Part shown: positions 42,928-52,979 of the stretch, one piece after another
Position numbering within the stretch: position 1 is the stretch's first letter
Layout of the letters: every line of letters begins with the position of its first letter
Assembly: GCA_023442525.1 (NCBI GenBank)
Contig: JAEZZA010000010.1
Span: 139,653-203,652 of the forward strand
Direction of reading: 5' to 3'
Origin: Bacteroidota bacterium
Lineage (GTDB): Bacteria > Bacteroidota > Bacteroidia > Bacteroidales > UBA10428
Length of the DNA stretch: 64,000 bases
Position numbers and translations under genes: made by a program
Notes under the pieces: model-generated
Database searches by the model: none
Told to the model about the DNA's origin: nothing
The model's input: only the letters and a program-made list of their open reading frames with translations

Positions 42928-44913
42928 TCAGTATCCCTGGATTCCGTCGCCAAACCTGTACAGGGGTGATGGTGAATCGTATGGTAAGTCCTCTTTCTGT
43001 TTTCGTACAGCGTCCATAGATGCCGGCATTTCGAATGGCAATTTCCCGGAAGGCGAAAATTCGCCGAAAATCACATCGAGCAACGCTTCGTCACTTGCCC
43101 CGAAATTGGCAAGCACTGCCTTGGATCCTGCGGAAATCAAAGGAATTACAGCTGGCCGGTCGAGATAAATATCAATTACTGTCGGTGCCTTCCGGATAAC
43201 CTGTAATATCTTACGATTATCCCTGCCTTTGAAATCCAGATCGCCATGATTAAATAACCTGCCGATCAATCCTGATCCTCTCAATTTCTCATGAGGTGTT
43301 TTCAACCTGAGAATTGCTATATCTGCGTGTTCAGGTTTGTTTACAACAGTGCCGTATAACTCGAGTTTCGATGGCTCTATGCCCATCGCATAAATCTTCA
43401 GTCCTTTTTTCAGAGGAAGCATTTTTCCCATATTTCGTACGGTATCATTTTTCAAAAGCACAATCGACTTCTTCTGTGCCTCTAAACCGGCTCTTTTGAA
43501 TTCAGGATTCCCTACAATTTGGTCAGCCAGATCAGCATCTACAAAAGGATTTTCAAACAAGCCCTGTTTGAATTTGAGCCTGAGAATGCGTCGTACCGAA
43601 GTATCAAGTCTGGCCTCGGGAATTTTACCTTCTTGGACAAGCTGCACAATGATTTCAGGTACCATTTCACCTCCAAACTGATCCACCCCCGCCTGGATTG
43701 CCTTTAACACTCTTTCTTCGGGTGTGGCCTTTTCCATACCTCTGGCCCGTGCTCCTAGAACCATCATGCCCAGAAACTTCGAATCGGAAACGATTCCCCA
43801 GTCGGTACAAACTACCCCATCGTATTTATAATGATTCCTAAGCAATCCTGTGATCATTTCCCGGTTGAAACTAAACCCCACATTTTCACGGGTCTGGTCG
43901 ACAGGAATTCCATAATACGGCATGATCATAGCCGTGCCTGCATTGAAAGCAGCTTCAAAGGGGAGAAGGTGGTATCTGAAATTATTCCCGGGATATGTCT
44001 GACCCTTTGAAATATCCAGATGCGGATCGATTCCTTCTTTTTGCGGACCCCCGCCGGCAAAATGTTTTGTCATGCATGCCACACCATTGACGAGTGTGTC
44101 GGCCTGAAATCCCATAATATATGCATACGTAAGTTTCGACGATAATTCTGCATCTTCGCCAAAAGTTCCGCCTATTCTTGGCCATCTGGGTTCGGTAGCC
44201 AGGTCAGCCATTGGATGTAATGCAATACGGATACCGACTGCCATGTATTCCTGCCGGGCAATATCGGCAAAACGATATACCAATGCTGAATCACGAATTG
44301 CAGCAAGTCCCGCCGGTTCAGGCCAGGCCGAGAATTCGCCATTCATCCCGCTTGTTAACGGGTTCGAGCTGTACTGGTTCCGCGGATCACTTGCGATGCT
44401 GACGGGAATTCCGAGACGTGTTCTTTCGGCCTGCCTTTGTAAGGCATTATACCATAAGGCCATTTCACGCGGTTTGGAACCGAGAAAAATATTAAAGCTG
44501 TTGATATGCTTTCGAAAAAGCATGTCTGATGTTCCTGCCGACATGAATGAAAGTGGATCCTTCAAAGATGGTTTCTCAGATATTGTGCCGTCATTTCTCA
44601 TTGAAATCACCGATACGAACATAGCACCTGCTTTTTCTTCCAGGCTCATTCTGGCGAGCAGATCATTCACTCTTGCTTCAACAGGTTGCCGATAGTCTTC
44701 GTATGCATCCAGCGACCCGTTCTTATTCAGATCGCGGAATTCCAGACTGTCCATAGTAATGGTTTTAACGGGGGGACCCGCAAGTTCCATTGCTTTTCGG
44801 GCATCGTAGCCCGCGGAGACGATAATTTTGAGTAAAGAAACCCCGATTACCAGTAAAATGAGGACGAATACTGATAATAGAATGTATAAAAAAACCTTTA
44901 TAAGATTCTTCAT
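42928..44913 (-). CDS. GH3-family beta-glycosidase, membrane-anchored
   Basis: A 661-residue glycoside hydrolase family 3 protein. A hydrophobic N-terminal anchor (about 5-30) is followed by a calcium-binding EF-hand/dockerin-like loop DLNKNGSLDAYED (61-73), then the GH3 barrel with KHFAGG (283-288) and the nucleophile block VVCTDWG (D371). The second domain has QKKSIVLLKND near 480 and the C-terminus PLYRFGDG. Activity is probably beta-glucosidase or beta-xylosidase; the exact sugar is not predictable. The usual C-terminal fibronectin-like domain is absent. It is divergent from the aconitase gene. Confidence 0.9.
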   Translation of the reverse strand: MKNLIKVFLYILLSVFVLILLVIGVSLLKIIVSAGYDARKAMELAGPPVKTITMDSLEFRDLNKNGSLDAYEDYRQPVEARVNDLLARMSLEEKAGAMFVSVISMRNDGTISEKPSLKDPLSFMSAGTSDMLFRKHINSFNIFLGSKPREMALWYNALQRQAERTRLGIPVSIASDPRNQYSSNPLTSGMNGEFSAWPEPAGLAAIRDSALVYRFADIARQEYMAVGIRIALHPMADLATEPRWPRIGGTFGEDAELSSKLTYAYIMGFQADTLVNGVACMTKHFAGGGPQKEGIDPHLDISKGQTYPGNNFRYHLLPFEAAFNAGTAMIMPYYGIPVDQTRENVGFSFNREMITGLLRNHYKYDGVVCTDWGIVSDSKFLGMMVLGARARGMEKATPEERVLKAIQAGVDQFGGEMVPEIIVQLVQEGKIPEARLDTSVRRILRLKFKQGLFENPFVDADLADQIVGNPEFKRAGLEAQKKSIVLLKNDTVRNMGKMLPLKKGLKIYAMGIEPSKLELYGTVVNKPEHADIAILRLKTPHEKLRGSGLIGRLFNHGDLDFKGRDNRKILQVIRKAPTVIDIYLDRPAVIPLISAGSKAVLANFGASDEALLDVIFGEFSPSGKLPFEMPASMDAVRKQKEDLPYDSPSPLYRFGDGIQGY

Positions 44914-45061
44914 GGTTGGATTTGGATGGTTGAGGATGAAAAGTTAGACAACATTTTCAGATTTTTCAAATTTTCAAATTCTGAATAACTTAGCCACCCG
45001 ATTGTTTATAAAACATATTAATCGTTCCGGTTGTTAAAAACATTATTATCTGATAAACAAA

Positions 45062-47860
45062 ATGACAGGTGTAACCGAAAGCTTTAAGATCCTGACAACA
45101 GTGGCGGGAAATTATAAATACATCGATCTCTCCGGCATTAAAACAAATGGCCTGAGTATTGATGAATTGCCGTTTTCCATCAGGATACTGCTGGAAAATA
45201 TTCTTCGCAATTTCAACGGCAGTACATTCAGCAAAGAACATATCGACCGAATCCTGAACTGGTCGCCAGCTCCCCCAAAGTACGACATACCTTTCCTGCC
45301 TGCCCGGGTGCTTATGCAGGATTTTACCGGGGTGCCTTCCATAGTGGATATTGCTTCGATACGTTCGGAAGTGGCCCGGAGAAATAAAAATCCTCAGCTT
45401 ATCAACCCCCATGTGCCTGTCGACCTGGTAATTGACCATTCGGTACAAGTGGATTATTTCGGTTCGAACTATTCCTATATGCGTAATGTTGACCTGGAAT
45501 ATCAGCGGAACCGCGAGCGCTACACCCTGTTGAAATGGGCACAGTCGTCATTTGAGAACTTCAATGTAATACCTCCGGGAATGGGCATTTGCCACCAGGT
45601 TAACCTGGAATATCTTGCCAAAGTTGTGACCGTAAGAGACGGGATGATTTTTCCCGATTCACTGGTGGGAACCGACTCACATACTCCTATGATAAACGGT
45701 ATTGGCGTCCTCGGATGGGGCGTAGGCGGCATCGAAGCAGAAGCTGTTATGCTCAACCAGCCTACCTACCTGATGATGCCTGAAGTCATCGGACTTAGAC
45801 TCACCGGCACTCTCAAAGCCGGATCCACGGCTACCGACCTTGTATTGACTGTTGCCGAACTACTCAGGAAAAAAGGAGTTGTAGGCCGGTTCGTGGAAGT
45901 TTTTGGCGATGGCTTGAATAATCTTACCGTACCTGACAGGGCTACGATATCAAATATGTCGCCCGAATTCGGTTGCACCGTCACATACTTCCCTCCCGAT
46001 CATAAAACTATGGAATATTTGCGGAATACGGGCAGAGACGAAAATCAGGTTGCTATTGCCGAGCAATACCTCAGGCAAAATCATCTGTGGCGCGAAAACG
46101 AAGACCGCATCAAATACACCGAAATACTGGAACTGAACCTTGCCGACGTAGAGCCTTCACTTTCAGGGCCCAAACGTCCACAGGACAAAATATACCTGAA
46201 AGATGCGAAGTGTAAGTTCATCGACATCATGAAGAGTAGTTACAGCAGAAACTATATCAATGTGGATGAACGTTCGGAAGACAGATGGACCGGTGAAGGC
46301 GGACACCCCGAAGGATACCATCCTGTAAAGGATGAAGACCCGAAGAAAATCGAACAGGTTGTCGTTGAGGTGGAATCAGAAGTTCAGATAAAACATGGCT
46401 TAAAAAGTGTTAAGTTAAAAACCGGAAGTGTGGATTATATGCTGAGTGATGGCTCACTTGTAATTGCTGCTATTACCAGTTGTACTAATACTTCGAATCC
46501 GAGTGTGATGATCGGAGCCGGACTTCTTGCACGAAAGGCTGTTGAAAGGGGTCTGGATACCAAACCCTGGGTAAAGACCAGCCTTGCACCGGGATCAAGA
46601 ATAGTTACCGAATACCTTCAGAAGTCCAGCCTGCTGCCATTTCTTGAGGCTCTCGGATTCCATGTGGTCGGATACGGATGCACCACGTGCATCGGGAATA
46701 CCGGTCCGCTTCCTGTTCATATCAGCAAAGCCATAACCGAAAACGATCTGATAGTTGGTGCCATCCTGTCGGGTAATCGCAATTTCGAAGCGCGTATTCA
46801 TCCGCTTGTAAAAATGAATTTTCTGGCTTCACCCATACTGGTTGTTGCATACGCTATTGCCGGACGAATTGATATTAATTTAGAGAATGAGCCGGTGGCT
46901 TACGACAGAAACCTGGAACCGGTATGGCTTAAGGATCTCTGGCCTTCGTCAGATGAAATTCAGTCGGTAATGGACGAGGTACTTAATGCAAAAGATTACC
47001 TGGTTAATTATTCGAAAATTTTTCAGGGTGATGAAAAATGGAAGAGCCTGGAAACAGTACCAAGTAAGGTGTACGAATGGGATAACGAATCCACGTATAT
47101 CCGCGAAGCCCCCTTCTTTAAGGATCTGACAGCTACTCCTGCTACCATCCGGGATATCAGCTCGGCCCGTGTTCTTCTGAAACTGGGTGATTCGGTAACC
47201 ACTGATCATATTTCTCCGGCCGGATCGATCTCGGAAACATCACCTGCCGGACAATACCTGAAGTCAAAGGGAGTTCAGAAAGTCGATTTTAATTCTTACG
47301 GCTCACGGAGAGGTAATCATGAAGTGATGATAAGAGGTACCTTTGCCAATGTTCGTCTGAAAAACGAACTGGTGAATCGCGAAGGGCCTTTTACCATTTA
47401 TCTTCCCGAAAACAGGGAAACCTCGGTGTATGAAGCTGCCATGAAGTATGCGAAAAACAATATCCCGCTTATAATCATTGCAGGCAAAGAATATGGCAGT
47501 GGATCATCACGCGACTGGGCAGCCAAAGGTGTCAGCCTCCTGGGTATAAGAGCGGTAATAGCTGAAAGTTTCGAACGCATTCACAGGAGTAACCTGGTGG
47601 GCATGGGCGTTTTGCCTTTGCAGTTCAGCCCCGGCGATAATGCCTCAACCCTGGGTATCGACGGTACGGAAGCATTTGAAATAAAGGGACTTGATGCCAT
47701 CACTCCTAACAAGGAACTGTCGGTTACGGTTACCTCCGAAGCAGGCAAAACCTTTTCGTTCAATGTTTGTGCAAGGCTCGACTCACCGGTTGAAGTTGAT
47801 TATTACAGGAACGGCGGAATCCTGCAATATGTCCTTCGCAACTTCCTGCAAACGCATTAA
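45062..47860 (+). CDS. acnA: Aconitate hydratase A
   Basis: A 932-residue AcnA/IRP-type aconitase that interconverts citrate and isocitrate in the TCA cycle. Iron-sulfur ligands are C474 (SCTNTSNPS), C540 and C543 (GYGCTTCIGNTG). The substrate loop is GTDSHTPMINGIGVLGWGVGG, given as GTDSHTP and GVLGWGVGG, and the swivelling domain has YGSGSSRDWAAKG. Start ATG 45062. The family usually has about 890-900 residues; the extra length lies in a charged linker (about 395-440). It converges on the TPR protein gene with 20 bp between stops. Confidence 0.95.
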   Translation: MTGVTESFKILTTVAGNYKYIDLSGIKTNGLSIDELPFSIRILLENILRNFNGSTFSKEHIDRILNWSPAPPKYDIPFLPARVLMQDFTGVPSIVDIASIRSEVARRNKNPQLINPHVPVDLVIDHSVQVDYFGSNYSYMRNVDLEYQRNRERYTLLKWAQSSFENFNVIPPGMGICHQVNLEYLAKVVTVRDGMIFPDSLVGTDSHTPMINGIGVLGWGVGGIEAEAVMLNQPTYLMMPEVIGLRLTGTLKAGSTATDLVLTVAELLRKKGVVGRFVEVFGDGLNNLTVPDRATISNMSPEFGCTVTYFPPDHKTMEYLRNTGRDENQVAIAEQYLRQNHLWRENEDRIKYTEILELNLADVEPSLSGPKRPQDKIYLKDAKCKFIDIMKSSYSRNYINVDERSEDRWTGEGGHPEGYHPVKDEDPKKIEQVVVEVESEVQIKHGLKSVKLKTGSVDYMLSDGSLVIAAITSCTNTSNPSVMIGAGLLARKAVERGLDTKPWVKTSLAPGSRIVTEYLQKSSLLPFLEALGFHVVGYGCTTCIGNTGPLPVHISKAITENDLIVGAILSGNRNFEARIHPLVKMNFLASPILVVAYAIAGRIDINLENEPVAYDRNLEPVWLKDLWPSSDEIQSVMDEVLNAKDYLVNYSKIFQGDEKWKSLETVPSKVYEWDNESTYIREAPFFKDLTATPATIRDISSARVLLKLGDSVTTDHISPAGSISETSPAGQYLKSKGVQKVDFNSYGSRRGNHEVMIRGTFANVRLKNELVNREGPFTIYLPENRETSVYEAAMKYAKNNIPLIIIAGKEYGSGSSRDWAAKGVSLLGIRAVIAESFERIHRSNLVGMGVLPLQFSPGDNASTLGIDGTEAFEIKGLDAITPNKELSVTVTSEAGKTFSFNVCARLDSPVEVDYYRNGGILQYVLRNFLQTH

Positions 47861-47880
47861 CCACAGAAAATAAGTACAAC

Positions 47881-48822
47881 TTATTCCTGAACCTCTAAAC
47901 CCTTATTCCTCAGCTCAAGAGCTGTCTCGTCTTCAGGATTCACAGCCAGTATCTGACCCGCTATGGCTGCTGCTTCGCTTTTATTTCCGGCTAGCAGATG
48001 AGCCTCTGCTTTACGGTAAAGGACAGGTAGCCCCAGTTTGTAGGCAATTGCATTGCTGTCGAATTCCATAGCCTTATCGCATGCCTCAATGGTTTTGGCG
48101 GCATCTCCCAGTTTCAGGTGGCACAGCGATATATTATCCCACACCGAAGCCAGGTTGTCGTTAATATAATGATTATGATCCAAAGATGCGGACAATTTCT
48201 CTCTGATTTCAAAGAATGCCGACAGGGCCGACTGGTAATCATTTGCCTTCATATGCATAAAGCCGGCAAGACTTTCCAATGCCAGTAAATCGGGGAATTT
48301 TTTCCGTGCGTATCCGACCAGTATATGGATTACAGGCAGATAATCGTTGTTATCAACTTTCAGATACATATTCGACAGGGTATCTGTTACGGTACTCTCT
48401 TCGGCATAACGATCGATAATAATTTTGCCGGCCGTTTCAAGAAGATCGAATTGTCCCAGAGTGGAAAACTTACCCAGGGTAATGAAATCAAGAAGTTCCT
48501 GCCTGAATTCCCTGCATTCGGGTGAATCAGTAAGCTGTTCCAGGAATTCAATCGCTTTCTGGTCCTCATCAAGCGCTTCATTCATCACGGCCATCAGTAT
48601 CAGATTTAATGCAGAATTTGTGTGTGCACAATCCGGGAGTTCTTTAATGCCGTCCTCCATTTTATCATATCTCAATTCACCATATTCGAGATATTTACTG
48701 CATGTTTCACAAATACGACGTACAGGTTTCGGCTGATCCTTTTTTTCGCCTTCAATAATGTCGTTAAACTTTTCCTTGATATTTTCGCTCAGAGGTTCCG
48801 TAACATCTATAAATAGAGACAT
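47881..48822 (-). CDS. TPR-containing protein, unknown
   Basis: A 313-residue cytoplasmic protein without signal peptide. A Cys pair at RRICETCSKY (about 36-45) may bind zinc. The second half is alpha-helical, with TPR-like units (LLALESLAGFMHMKANDYQSALSAFF; NISLCHLKLGDAAKTIEACDKAME; YRKAEAHLLAGNKSEAAAIAGQIL), each named here by its core words. A scaffolding or regulatory role is likely; no specific partner can be named. Confidence 0.75.
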   Translation of the reverse strand: MSLFIDVTEPLSENIKEKFNDIIEGEKKDQPKPVRRICETCSKYLEYGELRYDKMEDGIKELPDCAHTNSALNLILMAVMNEALDEDQKAIEFLEQLTDSPECREFRQELLDFITLGKFSTLGQFDLLETAGKIIIDRYAEESTVTDTLSNMYLKVDNNDYLPVIHILVGYARKKFPDLLALESLAGFMHMKANDYQSALSAFFEIREKLSASLDHNHYINDNLASVWDNISLCHLKLGDAAKTIEACDKAMEFDSNAIAYKLGLPVLYRKAEAHLLAGNKSEAAAIAGQILAVNPEDETALELRNKGLEVQE

Positions 48823-48982
48823 GGGGTTTAATTTGATATTTAACGCGGATAAAAATACAAATTTCCCATGAGAGCGATATTCACGAAACTCAGATTTTCA
48901 AAAGGACACACGTATTCCCGATGGATTGGGGGCTTGTAAATCCATTTATTAACTGAGCAAATATGAAAATTAGCGTTTTACG

Positions 48983-49327
48983 TTATTTCATTCCAACTTC
49001 CCTTGCTTTGGCTGCCTGCTTATCTGCTTTTTCTCTTGCCTTTAACGCTTTTTTCTCAGCATTCAGCGCTTTTTTTGCCTCAAGGTAAGCACGCCGTGCT
49101 TCCATTTCTGCTTCACGGGCTTCTTTAGCTACTTTCTGGGCTTCATCGCTCTGTTTTTTCAAATCATTGTATTTGCGCTCCAGAACTTTGACACTGCTTT
49201 CCATGCTTTCGATCCGGGTTCCTACCGGATTTTCATCTTCTACCATGGGTTGCTGGCCATACGCTTCAATGGCAAACAGCGAAAAAAAGACTATTCCTGA
49301 CGTTAGTAAAATTCTTTTTGCTTTCAT
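48983..49327 (-). CDS. Periplasmic coiled-coil protein, unknown
   Basis: A 114-residue protein. The ATG at 49325-49327 starts a signal peptide (MKAKRILLTSGIVFFSLFAI, cleavage before QQP). The mature part is a long Ala/Lys/Glu-rich helix (about 45-110: VKEARE-, KKALNAEKKALKAREKADK-type segments) with heptad spacing, i.e. a coiled coil. A longer frame upstream to 49498 exists but begins well before any signal sequence. The role may be a periplasmic spacer or cross-linker. Confidence 0.65.
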   Translation of the reverse strand: MKAKRILLTSGIVFFSLFAIEAYGQQPMVEDENPVGTRIESMESSVKVLERKYNDLKKQSDEAQKVAKEAREAEMEARRAYLEAKKALNAEKKALKAREKADKQAAKAREVGMK

Positions 49328-49508
49328 ATGATAGTAATCCCACATATGAGGGGGATAAATAAGAAACAAATCATAAGGCATAAAAGTTGCTTTAAAATAA
49401 TCAGTTATCGTATTCGGCAGAAAATGTAGTCTGCAATCTAAATCTGTAAAAGAGCCCGATTTGAGGTTAAATGAAATTATCGTACTTTCGCGGTTCAAAA
49501 TTTACAGA

Positions 49509-50084
49509 ATGACAGACATCAGGGCAACTATATTTTTATTATTTGTTATTATTTGCTTACCGGCATGTAGCGGTAAAGGTTCTCCGGAAAGTAAACCACA
49601 CCTGGGTGAAGCAGGATTAGTGGCCAGTGAGGTAACTACCGGACTTGAAATTGGTCAGCGTGCGCCCGATATTACCCTGCCTTCAACCGATGGTAAGGAT
49701 ATATCGCTATCATCATTAAGAGGAAAGGTTGTATTAATCGATTTCTGGGCATCATGGTGTATGCCATGCCGAATTGAGAATCCCAACCTGGTAGCTGTAT
49801 ATAAAAAATTCGGCAACAAGCGTTTTACCCGGGGTAAGGGCTTCACCATATACAGTGTATCACTCGATAACAATCGCGAAGATTGGGTAAATGGAATCAA
49901 GAACGACGCGCTCGACTGGGATTCGCATGTGAGCGATCTTAAAGGATGGCGGGCATCGGCGGCGGAACTGTACAAAGTAAGCGCCATTCCTGCCAATTTT
50001 CTGGTTGATGCAGATGGCATCATTATTGCAAAAAATCTCAGAGCAGAGTCTCTGGGACAAACCATGGAATCGCTTCTCCGCTAA
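49509..50084 (+). CDS. Thioredoxin-like (TlpA-type) lipoprotein
   Basis: A 191-residue protein from ATG 49509. A lipoprotein signal (FLLFVIICLPAC, Cys20) leads to a thioredoxin fold of the TlpA/ResA kind: ITLPSTDGKDISLSSLRGKVVLIDFWASWCMPCRIENP, with the redox pair C-M-P-C (quoted words: LIDFWASWCMPC), then VSAIPANFLVDADGII. It would reduce or isomerise disulfides in periplasmic or surface proteins. The longer frame to 49461 starts inside another gene's promoter region and is not favoured. Confidence 0.85.
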   Translation: MTDIRATIFLLFVIICLPACSGKGSPESKPHLGEAGLVASEVTTGLEIGQRAPDITLPSTDGKDISLSSLRGKVVLIDFWASWCMPCRIENPNLVAVYKKFGNKRFTRGKGFTIYSVSLDNNREDWVNGIKNDALDWDSHVSDLKGWRASAAELYKVSAIPANFLVDADGIIIAKNLRAESLGQTMESLLR

Positions 50085-50201
50085 TCGCGGATGATTGATT
50101 AATTTCCCGCAGCTTACATCCACTGTCATTTTGTCGGTGAGGTATAAGTATGGCAGACATTTTGTGGGAAGCGATACGCTATTCATTATAAAATAAGCGC
50201 G

Positions 50202-50816
50202 ATGTCAGTAAAGGAAAAAAACGACGAACACAAGCATGATCATGCCGGAAAAAAGAAGAATGCATCACGGCACGGTGAAAAGAATGAAACCGAACAGGGA
50301 GTAGTGGATAATGAGAAGTTAAATGAAGAGCTGAAGGCTTTAGAACAAAAAACAGTTGAACAGGAGGAACAGATAAAACTCCTTGAAGAAAAATCGCAGT
50401 CACTTCAGGATAAATATCTTCGTTTATCGGCAGAATTTGATAATTACAGGAAGCGAACGCTTAAGGAAAAAACGGAGTTAATTAAAACAGCTTCCGAAGA
50501 TTTGTTGGTACATTTTCTGCCATTTATGGATGACATTGAACGCGGTTTGGAGGCCACGAATATCAGTCAGGATATTGAAGGTGTCAGGGAAGGTATGAAC
50601 CTTATTTATGGAAAATTAAAAGATTTTCTTGCACAAAATGGAGTAAAGGAAATTGAAGCCAGGGATCAGGAGTTTAATGCTGATTTTCATGAGGCCGTTA
50701 CCAAGATACAGGCACCTTCGGAAGAAATGAAAGGTAAAGTGGTTGATGTGATCAAAAAGGGATATATACTTCACGATAAGGTGATAAGATATCCTAAAGT
50801 TGTGGTTGGAGAATAA
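50202..50816 (+). CDS. grpE: GrpE nucleotide-exchange factor
   Basis: A 204-residue co-chaperone. A charged N-terminal tail (KEKNDEHKHDHAGKKK) is followed by a long helix (EELKALEQKTVEQEEQIKLL) and the GrpE core: LRLSAEFDNYRKRTLKEK, FLPFMDDIERGLEA, and a beta domain ending VIRYPKVVVGE. It exchanges ADP for ATP on DnaK. dnaJ follows 26 bp later, and dnaK lies elsewhere. Confidence 0.95.
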   Translation: MSVKEKNDEHKHDHAGKKKNASRHGEKNETEQGVVDNEKLNEELKALEQKTVEQEEQIKLLEEKSQSLQDKYLRLSAEFDNYRKRTLKEKTELIKTASEDLLVHFLPFMDDIERGLEATNISQDIEGVREGMNLIYGKLKDFLAQNGVKEIEARDQEFNADFHEAVTKIQAPSEEMKGKVVDVIKKGYILHDKVIRYPKVVVGE

Positions 50817-50842
50817 AATCAATACCGTATCAGGGCTGTCAA

Positions 50843-52003
50843 ATGGCTAAAAGAGATTTTTACGAAGTACTTGAAGTTTCGAAGAATGCTTCGGCCGAAG
50901 AAATTAAAAAGGCATACAGGAAGCAGGCTTTAAAATTTCATCCCGACCGGAATCCGGGTGACAAAACGGCTGAGGATAAGTTTAAAGAGGCTGCCGAAGC
51001 CTACGAAGTGCTCAGCGATCCCCAAAAGAAGGCACGTTACGATCAATTTGGTCATGCCGGAGTTGGTGGCGCCGGAGGATTCAATGGTGCCGGAGGGATG
51101 ACCATGGATGACATATTTTCTCATTTCGGAGATATTTTCAGTGATTTCGGATTTGGCGGATTCGGCAGTTTTAACTCAAGAAGCGGAGGAAGCCGTGGAG
51201 GCCGTTCGGTGGCACGCGGATCAAACCTCAGAATTAAGGTGAAACTCCCGCTCGAAGAAATTGATAAGGGCGTTGAAAAGAAGTTGAAGGTATCAAAATA
51301 TGTTTCATGCGATGTCTGTTCAGGCACGGGTGCCCGCGACGGAAGCGCGTATAATACCTGTACTACCTGCCGGGGTACCGGTCATGTCACACGGGTTACC
51401 AGCACGTTTCTTGGACAGATGCAGACCACGCAGGTATGTCCTTCCTGTAACGGTGAAGGCCGTACTATTGTCAACAAATGTCCCAAATGTTCGGGTGAAG
51501 GGGTGCTCAGGGGCGAGGAAATTATATCTGTACGCATACCATCCGGAGTTGCCGAAGGCATGCAGTTATCCGTTTCGGGGAAAGGTAATGCTGCCCGCCG
51601 GGGCGGTATCAATGGCGACCTGCTGGTGATCATTGAAGAGGAAAAACATCCTGAGCTGATTCGCGACGGGAACGATCTCCTTTACAGTTTGCATATTTCA
51701 GTTACCCAGGCAGCACTGGGCTCAAATGTTGAGATACCTACCCTCGACGGAAAAGTAAAGATTAAAATTGAATCGGGAACACAGCCCGGAAAAATACTAA
51801 GGCTGCGTGGAAAGGGATTACCCGAAGTTAATTCATATAACAAGGGTGATCTTCTGGTCAGCATCAATGTATGGATTCCCAAAAATCTGAGCCGCGAAGA
51901 GAAAAAAATCCTTGAAAAGCTTGATGAATCTCCGAATTTTAAACCTGACCCGTCATCAGGCGACCGCAATTTATTCGACAGAATGAGAAACTATTTCGAG
52001 TAA
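50843..52003 (+). CDS. dnaJ: Chaperone DnaJ
   Basis: A 386-residue type I J-protein. The J-domain has HPD at 33-35 (KFHPDRNPG). A Gly/Phe-rich linker (about 75-120) leads to four CxxCxGxG zinc motifs (CDVCSGTG, CTTCRGTG, CPSCNGEG, CPKCSGEG) and a C-terminal substrate-binding domain (VRIPSGVAEGMQLSVSGKG and PTLDGKVKIKIESGTQPGK). It stimulates DnaK ATPase. Co-transcription with grpE is likely (26-bp gap), and the ABC pair follows in the same direction after 40 bp. Confidence 0.95.
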   Translation: MAKRDFYEVLEVSKNASAEEIKKAYRKQALKFHPDRNPGDKTAEDKFKEAAEAYEVLSDPQKKARYDQFGHAGVGGAGGFNGAGGMTMDDIFSHFGDIFSDFGFGGFGSFNSRSGGSRGGRSVARGSNLRIKVKLPLEEIDKGVEKKLKVSKYVSCDVCSGTGARDGSAYNTCTTCRGTGHVTRVTSTFLGQMQTTQVCPSCNGEGRTIVNKCPKCSGEGVLRGEEIISVRIPSGVAEGMQLSVSGKGNAARRGGINGDLLVIIEEEKHPELIRDGNDLLYSLHISVTQAALGSNVEIPTLDGKVKIKIESGTQPGKILRLRGKGLPEVNSYNKGDLLVSINVWIPKNLSREEKKILEKLDESPNFKPDPSSGDRNLFDRMRNYFE

Positions 52004-52043
52004 TTGCCATAAATTAGGAACTGAATTCAATCTGTCAGTTTAT

Positions 52044-52979
52044 ATGTATTTATTCACAGCGAGCAATATCGTTAAGCGATACTCGAACCATGTTGCTCTT
52101 GACCGTGTTACCATCAATGTGCCTGAGGGTTCTATATACGGACTTCTTGGTCCAAACGGTGCCGGTAAAACAACCCTCCTCAGGATAATCAACCTTATCA
52201 GCGGTCCCGACGAAGGCGAAATGCATTTCATGGGACGTCGTTTTAAACCTGAAGACGTGCACCAGATCGGCTACCTTCCCGAAGAAAGAGGGCTGTACAA
52301 GAAAATGAAAGTTGGAGAGCAGGCGCTGTACTTTGCCCGGTTGAAGGGGATGAGCAAAGCCGAAGCTATCAAACATCTTAAATACTGGTTTACTAAGTTC
52401 GAAATCCAGGCATGGTGGAATAAAAAGGTGGAAGAATTGTCGAAAGGCATGCAGCAAAAGGTTCAGTTTATCACCACCATTATTCATAAGCCCAGACTAT
52501 TGATTTTCGACGAGCCATTCAGTGGTTTCGATCCTATAAATGCCAATCTTCTGAAAAACGAAATACTTCAGCTTAAGAAAGATGGGTGCACAATTATCTT
52601 TTCCACACACGATATGGGCTCGGTTGAAGAATTATGCGATCATATTACACTTATCAATAAGGCAAAAACGATCCTGGAAGGTGCTGTGCACGACATTAAG
52701 ATGAAGTATAAGGAAAACGCCTTTGAAATTGGCTTCACAGGCCAGCCTCAGAACGTGATCTCAGTGTTAAAGGACCGATGTGTAATTACTGGCCAATACG
52801 AAGATAAGGGCCATAATTACATACGAATTAATGCCGACCGGACGATAACCGGGAACGATATGCTGAAAATGGTGCTTCCTGTGGCATCGGTAACTTCTTT
52901 CAACGAGATTATTCCCACTATGAATGAGATCTTTATAAATGTCGTGGAGGCTCAGAATAAGCAAAACGTAGGGCAATGA
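52044..52979 (+). CDS. ABC exporter ATPase, NatA type (second copy)
   Basis: A 311-residue ATPase paralogous to the one at 1892-2803. Walker A is GPNGAGKTT, the signature is LSKGMQQKVQ and Walker B is LLIFDEPFSGFDP. The C-terminal 80-residue domain also resembles the first copy. It overlaps its permease partner by 4 nt (ATGA). It lies after grpE-dnaJ in the same orientation, so it could be stress-linked, which is inference. The exported substrate is unknown. Confidence 0.9.
   Translation: MYLFTASNIVKRYSNHVALDRVTINVPEGSIYGLLGPNGAGKTTLLRIINLISGPDEGEMHFMGRRFKPEDVHQIGYLPEERGLYKKMKVGEQALYFARLKGMSKAEAIKHLKYWFTKFEIQAWWNKKVEELSKGMQQKVQFITTIIHKPRLLIFDEPFSGFDPINANLLKNEILQLKKDGCTIIFSTHDMGSVEELCDHITLINKAKTILEGAVHDIKMKYKENAFEIGFTGQPQNVISVLKDRCVITGQYEDKGHNYIRINADRTITGNDMLKMVLPVASVTSFNEIIPTMNEIFINVVEAQNKQNVGQ

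Noticed and set aside
42940..42975. A further CCTGWCAGG-type palindrome at CGTCGCCAAACCTGTACAGG
   Set aside because: It lies in the coding end of the GH3 gene where the residues (PLYRFGDG) are conserved in the family, so the resemblance is most likely chance.
49328..49498. Longer N-terminus for the coiled-coil protein
   Set aside because: The extension has no signal-like character and precedes a complete signal peptide starting at 49327.
49461..49508. Longer N-terminus for the thioredoxin-like protein
   Set aside because: The extra residues precede a normal lipoprotein signal peptide that starts at the ATG at 49509.
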